A DNA stretch of 64,000 nt from Sporosarcina limicola (lineage in GTDB: Bacteria > Bacillota > Bacilli > Bacillales_A > Planococcaceae). Location: assembly GCF_014873855.1 (NCBI RefSeq), contig NZ_JADBEL010000021.1, positions 1 to 64,000 on the forward strand. The letters run 5' to 3'. Below, piece after piece: positions 46,093-55,591 of the stretch. The translations under genes were made by a program, and so were the position numbers. The notes beneath the pieces were generated by a model that ran no database searches, had not been told where the DNA came from, and saw only the letters and a list, made by a program, of their open reading frames with translations. Positions within the stretch are counted from its first letter, which is position 1; the number at the start of each line of letters is the position of its first letter.

Positions 46093-46110
46093 ATGGATGA
46101 GGTAATAGGA

Positions 46111-46662
46111 ATGCAAGATGAAGAATATATGAGGCAATTGTCATTAGGGAATGAGTCCGCACTGGATTCACTTGTATTCCTTTACCACAAGCCATTACAT
46201 GGGTATGTGTACCGATTATTGCTTGATGAAAAATTGGCAGAAGACATTATTCAAGAAACATTTATCAAAATTTACAAACAAGGAAAAAGAGGAGATATAC
46301 CGGATAAGTTTAAACCGTGGATTTATAAAATTGCTACAAATCTTTGTAAGGATTACTGGAAGAAAGCATCTACCCAAAGGGAGAAATTGACCGATCAGTA
46401 TGAAGGGGGTCATGTGCAAGTTCATCATATTATTGACTTGCAGATTGAACGCAAGTGGATGATTGAAGCATTGAATCAATTGACGATTGAGTATCGAATG
46501 GTTCTCTATTTGCGTTTTTATCAAGACCTGAAGTATTCCGAAATAGCATTGGCATTGGATATACCGATAAATACAGTCAAAACACGGATTACACGCGGTT
46601 TACAGCGCTTGGAAATCATATTAAGAATAGATGAACAGAAAGGGGCGGGGGCAGATGAATGA
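46111..46662 (+). CDS. ECF-type RNA polymerase sigma factor
   Basis: About 183 residues. Sigma-70 region 2 (LVFLYHKPLHGYVYRLL ... AEDIIQETFIKIY) and region 4 (LTIEYRMVLYLRFYQDLKYSEIA ... PINTVKTRITRGLQRLE). ATG 46111 is chosen because GATGAGG lies 8 nt before it; an ATG at 46093 abuts the previous stop and has no site. Placement beside ABC genes recalls the B. subtilis sigY-yxlCDEFG operon. It overlaps the next gene by eight bases. Confidence 0.88.
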   Translation: MQDEEYMRQLSLGNESALDSLVFLYHKPLHGYVYRLLLDEKLAEDIIQETFIKIYKQGKRGDIPDKFKPWIYKIATNLCKDYWKKASTQREKLTDQYEGGHVQVHHIIDLQIERKWMIEALNQLTIEYRMVLYLRFYQDLKYSEIALALDIPINTVKTRITRGLQRLEIILRIDEQKGAGADE

Positions 46663-47458
46663 AGATCAAAGGTTGACACGACTTGAAAAAGAATGGCAAA
46701 ATCGTTTCGATTGTTTCACAACTCCCCAACCTTCTACAAGGCAGTCATTCGATTTGTTGAATAAAATCAAAGAGGATCATGCAGTAAAACCTCTTGATAT
46801 GCGGGAAGAACTAGAGAATCAGCAACAAATACAATCAGCGAGATCCCGATTCTTCCATTTGTTTTTATCACAATGGAATTATTACGGCTCACATAGTTGG
46901 CTCTACACGGGGATTCTTATGCTTTTCTTAAGTTTAACAATTGGCGGAAACACTGAAAACGTGATAAATGCTTATATCGAATGGGTGAGGTGGGGAACTT
47001 TAGTTGTCATTTTTGGTATCGCATATGCTTTCCGCACGAAAGATGAAGGAAATTGTATTATTGAAACACTTAGTTATTACCCTTTGCATTACCAACTATT
47101 TGCGCGTTTCATCATCGTAATGGGTGTACAAGTACTGATTACAATCCCGCTGAGTTTTTATGTTTTTGCAAGCGTGAGTGCCATCATGCTTCTTTTTTCT
47201 TCATTGTTGGTCATGTTCTTTTTCGGTGTTGTCGGTTTTATCAGTACGTTCTGGTTTGGGCAGAACATAGGCTTGATCATTACGCTAACAGTATGGCTGT
47301 TACAATTGTTAGGTAAGGGTAAAGGTGGAATTTTTTATTTATTTCAGGTGCCGACGAGTCATACGTTCGTATATATGCATGGTATGGTTTTCATTTTATC
47401 TTTACTATTAGCTAGTAGCGCATTATTGAAAGTGAGAATGAGGAGGGTTGCTGCATGA
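46655..47458 (+). CDS. possible anti-sigma/permease fusion
   Basis: About 267 residues. The first 90 are cytosolic and charged (RLTRLEKEWQNRF ... PSTRQSFDLLNKIKED); then six membrane helices (about 92-265) of ABC-2 type. In ECF operons the gene overlapping the sigma gene usually encodes its anti-sigma factor; YxlC-like anti-sigmas are a short charged head plus helices. So the head may hold the sigma factor and link its release to the transporter state. This is inference; the permease part is clearer. Confidence 0.55.
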   Translation: MNEDQRLTRLEKEWQNRFDCFTTPQPSTRQSFDLLNKIKEDHAVKPLDMREELENQQQIQSARSRFFHLFLSQWNYYGSHSWLYTGILMLFLSLTIGGNTENVINAYIEWVRWGTLVVIFGIAYAFRTKDEGNCIIETLSYYPLHYQLFARFIIVMGVQVLITIPLSFYVFASVSAIMLLFSSLLVMFFFGVVGFISTFWFGQNIGLIITLTVWLLQLLGKGKGGIFYLFQVPTSHTFVYMHGMVFILSLLLASSALLKVRMRRVAA

Positions 47459-48195
47459 CGGTTCGGATTAGCTTGCACGACGTAGAATATTCGTTGGAAA
47501 ATCAACGAGTGATAGATGTCATCTCTTGCGTTTTCACGTTGGGTATATCGTATGTAGTTGGTGGAAATGGGGCTGGGAAGAGTACATTGTTAAAACTCAT
47601 TTCCACCGCTTTGGAACCTGAAAGTGGTGGCATTATTTATTCAAGATTAGTACATGATCGTCTACTGGGAACGTACCGACAACAATTGGATGAAGAAGAG
47701 ATACGAAGAATGATTGGATACTTACCTCAAGATTTTAAAGGCCATTCATCTATGACGATTCAGCGGTATCTAAAATATATTGCGTACCATAAAGGTATTC
47801 CGTATCACCTTGTTGAATCTAAATTGAAGCTTTGGATGAAAGACAGTAATCTTTATAAAATCAGAAATAAAAAGTTGCGGCATTTATCTGGAGGGCAACT
47901 TCAAAAAGTGGGACTCATTCAAGCTTTGATTAATGAACCAAGAATTTGTATACTAGATGAACCATTTGTAGGATTGGATCATACTGAAAAAGCATTCTTC
48001 AAACGTAAAATTGAGCGCTTATCCTTTCATAGCGTGATTATTATCAGTACACATTTGATTGAAGAAATCGGACAGTCAGCAAACAATAGGCTTTTATTTA
48101 TGGAAAATGGGAAGATTTCCTTTCTTAAAGGGGTAGATGAAGTTGCCAAAGTATTTAAACGTACAATTGGTAAAGTTGAAGGGGTAATAGATTAA
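47455..48195 (+). CDS. ABC transporter ATP-binding protein
   Basis: 246 residues. Walker A GGNGAGKST (near 35), signature LSGGQLQKV (near 143), Walker B RICILDEPFVGLD (near 163), switch His STHLI. It overlaps the preceding membrane gene by four bases and ends the operon. Probably pairs with the membrane protein at 46655. Confidence 0.88.
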   Translation: MTVRISLHDVEYSLENQRVIDVISCVFTLGISYVVGGNGAGKSTLLKLISTALEPESGGIIYSRLVHDRLLGTYRQQLDEEEIRRMIGYLPQDFKGHSSMTIQRYLKYIAYHKGIPYHLVESKLKLWMKDSNLYKIRNKKLRHLSGGQLQKVGLIQALINEPRICILDEPFVGLDHTEKAFFKRKIERLSFHSVIIISTHLIEEIGQSANNRLLFMENGKISFLKGVDEVAKVFKRTIGKVEGVID

Positions 48196-48313
48196 TTATC
48201 GAAGAAAAAGAACGTATACATAATACAACAAAAATATAATTGCATACGTTCTCAAGGCTGGTAAGCATTCATGTTTAGTCCATGGTAAACTACCTAACCA
48301 AACTAACTTATCT

Positions 48314-48733
48314 TTAGATATATTCGCTGAATTCTTCAGGTTTCCATGAATGAATCGCATGACGTTCCTTCTCAAAAACTTTCTCCAAATAGATCATCGT
48401 TGTTTCAATTTTCTCGTGTCCTAGTGAGCGCATGATGTCATAAATATCGACGCCATTCAATTTGGATATGATAGCAAAAGCATGTCGAAAAACGTGTGGC
48501 GTGATTTTCATCGTTTGATCCGATAACTTTAGTTCTTTCAAGCTTATAATCTCCTTTTTTACGTATTGTGACAAATACGAAGGGGAATAAGCTCGTCCAG
48601 TATTCGTTGTAAAGAGCGAGTCTTGCTGTGATGCTTGTGTAATTGGTGACTGCCCGCGTGCAGCGCGAAACATATGAATACTGTGAACCACTTTGTCTTT
48701 TAGCGGAACATGCCGCCTCTTATTTCCTTGTAC
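48314..48733 (-). pseudogene. tyrosine recombinase C-terminal fragment, copy 1
   Basis: A start-less frame holds the catalytic half: HVFRHAFAI (HxxR), LGHEKIETTMIYLEK (His and catalytic Tyr). The N-terminal half and first Arg are absent. It is about 80 percent identical by eye to the fragment at 53504-53935. Related to XerC/D-like integrases. Confidence 0.8.
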
Positions 48734-48889
48734 ACCTACTTATGGGAATAAAAGCGGAAATTAAATATAATCTTTCCATAGCCCCTTGTTTATACACTAT
48801 AAACAAGGTTTTTCTTTTTTCTCATTATAGTATATTATGGGATTTAAGTGTATTGGGAATATTCCTGATATAAAATGTGAATTAAATTA

Positions 48890-49051
48890 GGCTCAACACC
48901 GAAACATGTACTTGACTTTTCAACAACTGAGAACCTTATCATTACATTCCAGTAAAATCGGTTATTTGCTATTACTTTCAACTGCAGAGAGTACGAAATA
49001 TAGATATTTTGTATAGCTTTTCATGTCAAGAACAGACTTTGGTGTTGAGCC
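48890..49051. mobile_element. ISL3-like MITE
   Basis: 162 bp bounded by GGCTCAACACC and GGTGTTGAGCC, flanked on both sides by the 8-bp direct repeat TTAAATTA. TIR start GGCTC and 8-bp duplication fit ISL3-family transposition. The matching site in repeat copy 2 (near 54075) lacks it. Confidence 0.8.
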
Positions 49052-49125
49052 TTAAATTAATAATAATATATTATAAGTTGAGTCCCTCAAAATGATTTTA
49101 AATAATCTAATCTAATATAAAATAC

Positions 49126-50426
49126 CACGTCTGTTGATTAGCTAGTTTTTCCCAATAAAAACATAGAAAAAAGACACCCAATCTGTTACGATGTAAAGCA
49201 ACTAAACCAACATCGATATACAGGAAGGGTGTCCTCAGGGAAGGATTGAACTGCATCCTTCCTTTATGAAACAGTTTAGCACAATTTCAAAGCTTTTATC
49301 TACCCTAATTTCACCAGAAGAATTGATGGAGCTTGTAGAAAAGCATCATTATGAAGATGTCGCACGCAAATTCCATGTTAAAGATCTTCTCGATTTCTTT
49401 GTGGCAGCAGCCCTTGAAAAATGGGCGGGTTTCCGGGACGGCACTGAGGTAATGGCATCCATCGGTCTGTCGCCTGCTAATTATTCGACCGTCAGTAAGA
49501 AGGCAGCAGACGTTCCTTATGAAATTTTCAAGGACCTCTTTCATCTGCTGATTGGTAAATGTAATCGAGCAAAACGTAGGACAAAAGTAGTGAAACAGGC
49601 GCTCCTTCTCGTGGATTCTACGACGATTACTGTCGGAAAAAACCGCTTACCTTGGGCGCCATTTCACGACGAGCGATCCGGCATCAAACTGCATGTTGCC
49701 TACACTTTGGAAACCGGCATGCCACTTGAAATAAAGGAAACGGGTGGGCTAAGTCACGATGGTCCAGCTGGCGAATGCCTTGCAAACAAGGCTTTCATAC
49801 TCGTCCAAGACCGTGCGTACGGTAAGCATGATCGGTTCGATATGTTCAATAAATCCAATAAACAGAAGCAGAAACAGTACTTCGTCATTCGCCTTCGTGA
49901 CAATGTTGAACTGCATCGACCGCATTCGCTTAACAGGATGCAACAGCCGGATTCGAATGTAGTCGGTGATGTGACGTGTCAGGTGGGGACGAAACAATCC
50001 CGCACGATAGACCGTTATCGCGTTGTAACTTTCTGCGATCATGAAGGACATGATATCCGTGTCGTTACGAATGTGATGGGCGTAAGCGCTGAAGAAATTG
50101 CCGAAATGTATAAATCTAGGTGGGCCATCGAGTCTTTTTTCCATTGGATTAAAGGCTACTTGAATCTTCCCATTTTATTTGGCAACTCCAAAAATGCCGT
50201 ATTTACGCAACTTTTTATCGCATTAAGCGTATTTGTGTTACTAAAATGGTTTTTCGATCAAGTGAAAAAAACAGGTAGAAAATCAATCTCTTTCCGTAGC
50301 TTCACCCGCAGTTTTTTGGCGCAAACATTAGCCGTGGAATGGCTAAGTGCGGTTGTCGATTTCCTATGTCGTTTGAGGGAATACAGCGAAAGAGGTTTAC
50401 CTATATTTGGTTAATCAACAGACGTG
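49126..50426. mobile_element. complete IS4-type insertion sequence
   Basis: 1301 bp. Inverted ends CACGTCTGTTGATTA; target duplication ATAAAATAC at 49117-49125 and 50427-50435. Carries one intact transposase gene. A left-end fragment lies at 11331 and a diverged transposase relic at 10098. Confidence 0.93.
49266..50414 (+). CDS. IS4-family transposase
   Basis: 382 residues. DDE transposase with LLVDSTTITV (first Asp), VQDRAYG (second Asp) and the Y-(2)-R-(3)-E-(6)-K signature YKSRWAIESFFHWIK (Glu). N-terminal domain MKQFSTISKLLSTLISPEEL is typical of this group. Intact and filling the IS, so it may be active. GAAGGAT precedes the leader; the ATG lies right after a CCTTCC segment. Confidence 0.93.
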   Translation: MKQFSTISKLLSTLISPEELMELVEKHHYEDVARKFHVKDLLDFFVAAALEKWAGFRDGTEVMASIGLSPANYSTVSKKAADVPYEIFKDLFHLLIGKCNRAKRRTKVVKQALLLVDSTTITVGKNRLPWAPFHDERSGIKLHVAYTLETGMPLEIKETGGLSHDGPAGECLANKAFILVQDRAYGKHDRFDMFNKSNKQKQKQYFVIRLRDNVELHRPHSLNRMQQPDSNVVGDVTCQVGTKQSRTIDRYRVVTFCDHEGHDIRVVTNVMGVSAEEIAEMYKSRWAIESFFHWIKGYLNLPILFGNSKNAVFTQLFIALSVFVLLKWFFDQVKKTGRKSISFRSFTRSFLAQTLAVEWLSAVVDFLCRLREYSERGLPIFG

Positions 50427-50468
50427 ATAAAATACTTACATTATAAATTGTTAAGAGATGAAAATTGT

Positions 50469-50858
50469 ATGGAATTAGAAAAGTACAAATGGGTTGTAAG
50501 AGAAAATAAGATAGAACATTTACTTGGTAATAACCAGTTGGAACAGAGAACAGTAATCACAATCGGTGTACAAAATAAGAAAAACGGCATTGTTGTTCCA
50601 CATCCAATTACTCACTTCATTAAAGAAAACTATGAATTCAAGGGGAAAAGTATAAGCGCTCAAATTAATCCTGCTAGAAAGATAGTAGGCTTATTAAATT
50701 TCATCAATGAACAAATAATTATAGGAAACCCAGATTACCAAATCCTACATGAGAAAGGATTTAGAGGATTACAACTTAAACATGGAGCACAATATATCCT
50801 CAAGACTTTTATACAGAGTTCGAAAACTTTCCAAAGGAGCAAACATCTTACTCAATAA
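50469..50858 (+). pseudogene. tyrosine recombinase N-terminal fragment
   Basis: About 130 residues from ATG after AAGAGATG. The sequence HFIKENYEFKGKSISAQINP and KHGAQYI look like the SAM-like N-terminal region of the recombinases whose tails lie nearby. A different frame stays open after about 50790 to a stop at 50942 (ending LWQMTLMESFNN). Broken; no catalytic part. Confidence 0.45.
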
Positions 50859-51233
50859 CCAATGAAGATAATGTTGTGTTATTAAGTGATGTTAAAAAAG
50901 TAGAACTTTGGCAGATGACTTTGATGGAAAGTTTTAATAATTGAATATATGTTTATTAGTCTTTGTTGAGGGGTTAAATATAATAGAAATAACTCAAAAT
51001 CTCACCCTCTGATTTTAGAGTATTCTATCGCAACCTAACTTGACTCGATGGGTAATATCTGACCTAGATTTATTAACAGGGTTTATGAACAGTTATTGAA
51101 GCGGAAAACTATTGGGATATTTCCGTGTTCATAAATGAACGGGTTTTGGAACAAATAATAGCATCTAAGCGCGGTCCCTCCTAGGCCGCGTCTTTTGCAT
51201 TTATTCCCTCCATCACGAACGACAAAATATATT

Positions 51234-51276
51234 TTACCCGGGTAATATTGACTTTTTATTTTTACCCGGGTATAAT
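51234..51276 (+). promoter_or_regulatory. promoter with two TTACCCGGGTAA operators
   Basis: TTGACT (51248-51253), 17 bp, TATAAT (51271-51276). Palindromes TTACCCGGGTAA at 51234-51245 and TTACCCGGGTAT at 51262-51273 flank the -35 and overlap the -10. Strong, repressible promoter for the three-gene cargo. The regulator is not obvious nearby. In 50943-51230 nothing else is seen. Confidence 0.85.
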
Positions 51277-51307
51277 TCGAGCAGGCATTCAGAAGAGGAG
51301 GTACATC

Positions 51308-51919
51308 ATGAAAAATGACCAAACTAGCTTTTACTGCACGGCATTTTTGGGTGTGGGAGTCGTCGCCGATGGTTCGTTATATCACGTTGTTTCTACAGTG
51401 AAGGATACTCTGGAGGACAGAGACCTCACACAGTTGCTTATATTTGACGATTCCACGGGAAAGCAAATAGATGTTGATTTTCGTGGGCAGTCAGATGAAG
51501 TGCTCAAACGATTAGGAGAACAGTTTGGTGACTTGCCCGGTATGGAAGTGAATCACCAACCTACACGGCAGGTCGGTCGACCCAAGCTGGGAGTTGTTTC
51601 CGGTGAAGTTACGTTATTGCCACGGCATTGGGAATGGCTCAAGAGTCAACCTGGAGGGGCGTCGGTAACATTACGAAAACTCGTTAATGAGGCTCGCCAT
51701 GCTGGAGGAAAACAGAGCAAGATACGAGAGTCACAAGAAGCAACATATCACTTTATGACAACTATGGCGGGGAACTTCCATCAATACGAAGAAGCTCTGC
51801 GGGAACTGTATAGTGGTGATTTGGATCGTTTTAACCACTTCATCGATGCCTGGGCACCTGATATCAGAAACCATATCAAAAGATTAGCCGCTAATGCATT
51901 CCCTGAAGGGAACTTATGA
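51308..51919 (+). CDS. DUF2239-family protein
   Basis: About 203 residues. The block GRPKLGVVSGEVTLLPRHWE followed by QPGGASVTLRKLVNEAR is the hallmark of DUF2239. That block looks like a small ribbon-helix-helix (RLV-type) DNA-binding unit, so the protein could regulate its own promoter (inference). GAGGTACATC precedes the ATG. First gene of a higher-GC cargo of three. Confidence 0.8.
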   Translation: MKNDQTSFYCTAFLGVGVVADGSLYHVVSTVKDTLEDRDLTQLLIFDDSTGKQIDVDFRGQSDEVLKRLGEQFGDLPGMEVNHQPTRQVGRPKLGVVSGEVTLLPRHWEWLKSQPGGASVTLRKLVNEARHAGGKQSKIRESQEATYHFMTTMAGNFHQYEEALRELYSGDLDRFNHFIDAWAPDIRNHIKRLAANAFPEGNL

Positions 51920-51980
51920 AAGAAAGCATGTGGAGGCCTAAAGAATTTGGAATAAAAAAGGTTCTACGAAAGGAGCCACT

Positions 51981-52421
51981 ATGACAGAATTTGAATTTAA
52001 TCGCTACATCGACCCAACACAACGCGCTGGCATGAGGTTCATACAGCGAGGCATTGAGGGCAGCATCGTCATGTTGAACCTCATGCGTTTTCGTGAAGTT
52101 GCCGATTACACAGCCAATCCTGAGCTAACACCAGAGAACCCAATCAGTGGTGCCGAAGCTTTCAACCGCTATATTGAGCACACCCTCCCATTTCTCCGTG
52201 AAAGCGGAGGTGAAGAGATGTTTCTTGGTGATGGCGGGGAGTTTCTTATCGGACCCGAAGAGGAAAGATGGGATCTTGTCATGATGATCCGCCAGAGCAG
52301 CGCGCAGTCGTTTCTTGCTTTTTCAAGTCATCAAGACTACATAGCCGGTATCGGGCATCGCACTGCGGCGATCGAAGATTCACGCCTTCTTCCTATGACA
52401 GAACTTCCGATATCAAAATAA
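51981..52421 (+). CDS. DUF1330-like protein
   Basis: 146 residues with a ferredoxin-like dimeric barrel look: GSIVMLNLMRFREVADY near 28, then a FLIGPEEERWDLVMMIR strand and SFLAFSSHQDYIAGIGHR. Similar to DUF1330/NIPSNAP-like proteins. Likely in one transcript with its neighbours. Function unknown. GAAAGGAG precedes the ATG. Confidence 0.7.
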   Translation: MTEFEFNRYIDPTQRAGMRFIQRGIEGSIVMLNLMRFREVADYTANPELTPENPISGAEAFNRYIEHTLPFLRESGGEEMFLGDGGEFLIGPEEERWDLVMMIRQSSAQSFLAFSSHQDYIAGIGHRTAAIEDSRLLPMTELPISK

Positions 52422-52439
52422 AAGGAGGAGCACAATATT

Positions 52440-53330
52440 ATGAACATCCTGAAAGTCAACAACATCGATTTGGCCTATGACAGTTTCGGTAACGAAAATG
52501 ACGAGGCTATTGTCCTAATCGCCGGGCTTGGAACCCAGATGATCCGATGGTCGGATTCGTTTTGTCGGATATTAGCAGCGAGGGGCTTTCGTGTAATCCG
52601 CTTTGACAATCGCGACGTAGGTTACTCGACGCACTTTAGTCATTATCCGACGCTGGATTTTAACGCACTGGCGACTGCTCTCATGTCGGGACAGCGACCA
52701 GACATCCCTTACACTCTCGATGACATGTCCAAAGACGCTATCGGACTGCTCGACGCACTATCAATTGACCGAGCCCATTTCGTTGGCAGGTCGATGGGCG
52801 GAATGATCGCCCAGATTGCAGCCAGTGAGTACCCTGAACGGGTTTTATCACTCACATCCATTATGTCCAGTACCGGTAATCCAGCCCTTCCACAAACTTC
52901 CCCAGAAGTCATGGCGATGATGACTAAACCGGCGCCGAACCCATTTGAGGATGAAGCAGGATTTTTGTCGCACAGCGTCTCTTTTGCAAAACGCATCGCC
53001 GGCACCGGCTATCCGTTTGAAGAAGATGCTTATCGGGCGCTCATTCTGGAGGAAGTCCAGCGAGCCTACGATCCAGGCAGTGTCGGACGACAAATTGCTG
53101 CTATGGCTGTCGCCGGTGACCGTCGTCCGCGGCTTGCGACTATAAAAGTACCAGTACTTATCATTCATGGGGTGGACGATCCCCTGATCGTACCGGCGTG
53201 TGGCGAGGACACGGCTTCTGCCATCCCAGGCGCCGAACTAATGTTGGTTGACGGCATGGGACACGACCTGCCGCACCAACTGTACAAAGAAATCGCTGAT
53301 GGCATAGAGCGAACAGCTCGTCACAATTGA
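52440..53330 (+). CDS. alpha/beta hydrolase
   Basis: 296 residues. Nucleophile elbow GRSMGG (Ser near 119), acid residue in GVDDPLIVP, and His in GMGHDLP. Fold of esterase/epoxide-hydrolase-like enzymes; substrate unknown. GGAGGAGCAC precedes the ATG. Base composition is clearly richer in G+C than the surrounding region, as in the two preceding genes, which suggests transfer as a unit. A terminator follows at 53443. Confidence 0.88.
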   Translation: MNILKVNNIDLAYDSFGNENDEAIVLIAGLGTQMIRWSDSFCRILAARGFRVIRFDNRDVGYSTHFSHYPTLDFNALATALMSGQRPDIPYTLDDMSKDAIGLLDALSIDRAHFVGRSMGGMIAQIAASEYPERVLSLTSIMSSTGNPALPQTSPEVMAMMTKPAPNPFEDEAGFLSHSVSFAKRIAGTGYPFEEDAYRALILEEVQRAYDPGSVGRQIAAMAVAGDRRPRLATIKVPVLIIHGVDDPLIVPACGEDTASAIPGAELMLVDGMGHDLPHQLYKEIADGIERTARHN

Positions 53331-53442
53331 TACGCGCTTCCTGAATGCAACCAGCCGGAGTCCCGCGGTGTCCAATGCCCAGCTGCGCAGCGCTCATTGT
53401 AGCTGAGTGTTAATCAATCTTTATTCCGAAGCAACAATACCC

Positions 53443-53502
53443 TCACGCAACAGCTCCAAAGCTACGGTTTTGGACAGTTTACGTGAGGGTATTTTTATTT
53501 CA
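53443..53502 (+). terminator. rho-independent terminator
   Basis: ATACCCTCACG / CGTGAGGGTAT long stem with an internal region, followed by TTTTTATTT. Ends the cargo operon. Confidence 0.8.
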
Positions 53503-53503
53503 A

Positions 53504-53935
53504 TCAGATATATTCTCCGAATTGATCCGATTTCCACGCATGAATCGCATGTCGTTCTTTTTCGAAAATCTTCTCTAAATATATCATGGTCGTTTCAATC
53601 TTCTCGTGTCCGAGCGAACGCATAATATCATAAATATCGACACCATTCAGCTTGGAGATAATTGCAAAGGCATGGCGGAATACGTGCGGTGTGATGTTAA
53701 GAGATTGATCCGATAGCTTCGGTTGAACAGTACCCATTATTTGTTTGCTTACATACTGCGACAAATATGAAGGCGAGAAAGCCCGCCCTGAATTTGTTGT
53801 GAAAAATGGCGTATCTAATTGAGCGTGTTCAATAGCTGGCCATCCTCGTGCTACCCGAAACTGATGGATACTGGTGACAACCTTATCTTTTAGCGGTATG
53901 TGTCGCCTTTTGTTACCTTGTACACCTACTTATCG
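53504..53935 (-). pseudogene. tyrosine recombinase C-terminal fragment, copy 2
   Basis: Same catalytic half as copy 1 (HVFRHAFAI, LGHEKIETTMIYLEK), frame open back to about 53935 without a start. Coding differences from copy 1 are mostly synonymous or conservative, so the two were duplicated long ago or derive from two related elements. Confidence 0.8.
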
Positions 53936-54145
53936 GATAAAAATCAAAATTATATAATATCTTTCCATGAGCCTTACTTTATACACTATAAACAAGGGTT
54001 TTCTTTTTTCTCATTATAGTATATTATGGGGTTTATATATAATTAAAATATTCAGAATATAAAAAATGTTGATTGAATTAATATTAATATACTATGGGTT
54101 GAGTCTCTAAAATGATTTTAAATAAATAATCTAATATAAAATACT
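53504..54145. repeat. long direct repeat, copy 2
   Basis: Collinear with 48303-49125 but without the MITE. Ends in the same TAATATAAAATAC, followed here by the second IS. Confidence 0.85.
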
Positions 54146-55583
54146 AACTCAACTTTCGCACCTGAATAAAGCCCGCCAACCCAGGTCTTTCATGGGGGTA
54201 ATCGACATTCTTTATATTGCTTGACTTTTAAATTAAAACGTGAAAAAACACCCCATCTACGGTAAGTTGGAATTGTCTAAAAACCACTACCATATAGAAG
54301 AGGTGCTTCCAACATGATAGACCATAACGAGCAAACTAATCAACTACCAAATTAAAAGCAGTATTTAAAGAAATGTCAAAACATCTTCGGAACGCCGCTA
54401 TTACAAAGCGCATGGGCTATAGCTGCACCTATCTTTTCCAACTTGTCTTTTGTCTCATTTTCTAACATAAAAATTGGTTTCGATTACTCGATTCCAAAAA
54501 GGCAGATGGTGTTCCAGCTAAAGACGCTGTGTACCGTTTCCTAAACCACTCCAAATATGCTTGGCGGCGGTTTTTACTGTCATTGAGCACGCATGCGATT
54601 TCAAAGGTCGATGCACTTACGCATCAAGAACGAACAAAGGTATTTATTTTAGATGACTCTACATTTGATCGGAATCGAAGTAAAAAAGTAGAACTACTTG
54701 CACGATGCTTCGATCATTCTTCAACGACGAATCGTTTCTATAAAGGTTTTCGAATGTTAACGCTTGGTTGGTCGGACGGGCATTCTTTCATGCCGATTGA
54801 CTTTTCACTACTCAGTTCAAAAAAAGCCCAAATTAACGGGATTTCAGAAGATATTGAGTTAACGTACATCAGGTTACAAAAGACGTGTAGAAGCACTCCA
54901 AACCGCACCTGAACAGATTCCAGCCATGTTGAAGAAGGGCTCGACGTCATCGGGATGGTAAAAGCGACAAAACAGCGTTATTGGGTAGGCGACCAAAAAG
55001 TCGACTTAAAAGCACTTTACCGATTAGCCACGCCTTGCCAAGGTGAAAAAGGCGTGATTCGTTCCATCCAAACATCTATGACAACAACGGGTGTCCCTGT
55101 CAAAATCGTATTCATTCAAAATCGGAATAAAAAAAGGGAATGGCTTGCCATTTTGAGTACCGATTGCACCCTAACTGAGAAAGAAATTGTGCGTATCTAC
55201 GGTATGCGTTGGGATATTGAAGTGTTTTTCAAGGTGACGAAATCGTTGTTAAAACTCCAAAAGGAGTTCCAAGGGCGTTCTTATGACCTGTTAATCAGCC
55301 ATACAACAATCGTTTTTGCGCGTTACATTGTCCTCTCTTGGCAAAATCGATGTAATACAGATGATCGCACCATAGGTGGGCTATTTTTCGAGTTATGTGA
55401 TGAAGTAAATGAACTTGATTGGGTTGTGGCATTGCAGCAATTAATCGAACTTATTCAAGATGTCCTAAAAGAGACGAATAGTAAACTCAAAAAACTAATT
55501 GAAAGTCAACTGACGCAATGGATGGCAGGTTTACCTAGCTATATCAAGGCTTACTTGCCGATTTCCAGCTGCGAAAGTTGAGT
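54146..55583. mobile_element. decayed IS4-type element
   Basis: Inverted ends TAACTCAACTTTCGCA (left) and TGCGAAAGTTGAGTTA (right). Contains one broken transposase. I find no target duplication. It differs in ends and transposase from the IS at 49126. Confidence 0.85.
54314..55581 (+). pseudogene. IS4-family transposase, multiply broken
   Basis: Pieces in order: MIDHNEQTNQLP, a shifted KEMSKHLRNAAITKRMGYS part, then 54529-54912 (ILDDSTFDRNRSKKVELLAR) and 54955-55581 (YGMRWDIEVFFKVTKSLLK, the Glu signature). At least three frame changes, plus an internal deletion near 54930, where a stretch usual in this family (second Asp) is missing. Not functional. Confidence 0.85.
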
Positions 55584-55591
55584 TATTTAGA

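Larger units (their letters stand above)
48303..49125. repeat. long direct repeat, copy 1 (recombinase tail plus flank)
   Basis: Recombinase tail, the hairpin at 48785 (CTTGTTTATACACTATAAACAAG), TCTCATTATAGTATATTATG and the end segment up to TAATATAAAATAC all recur in the same order at 53504-54145. Copy 1 carries an additional MITE at 48890-49051. Confidence 0.85.
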
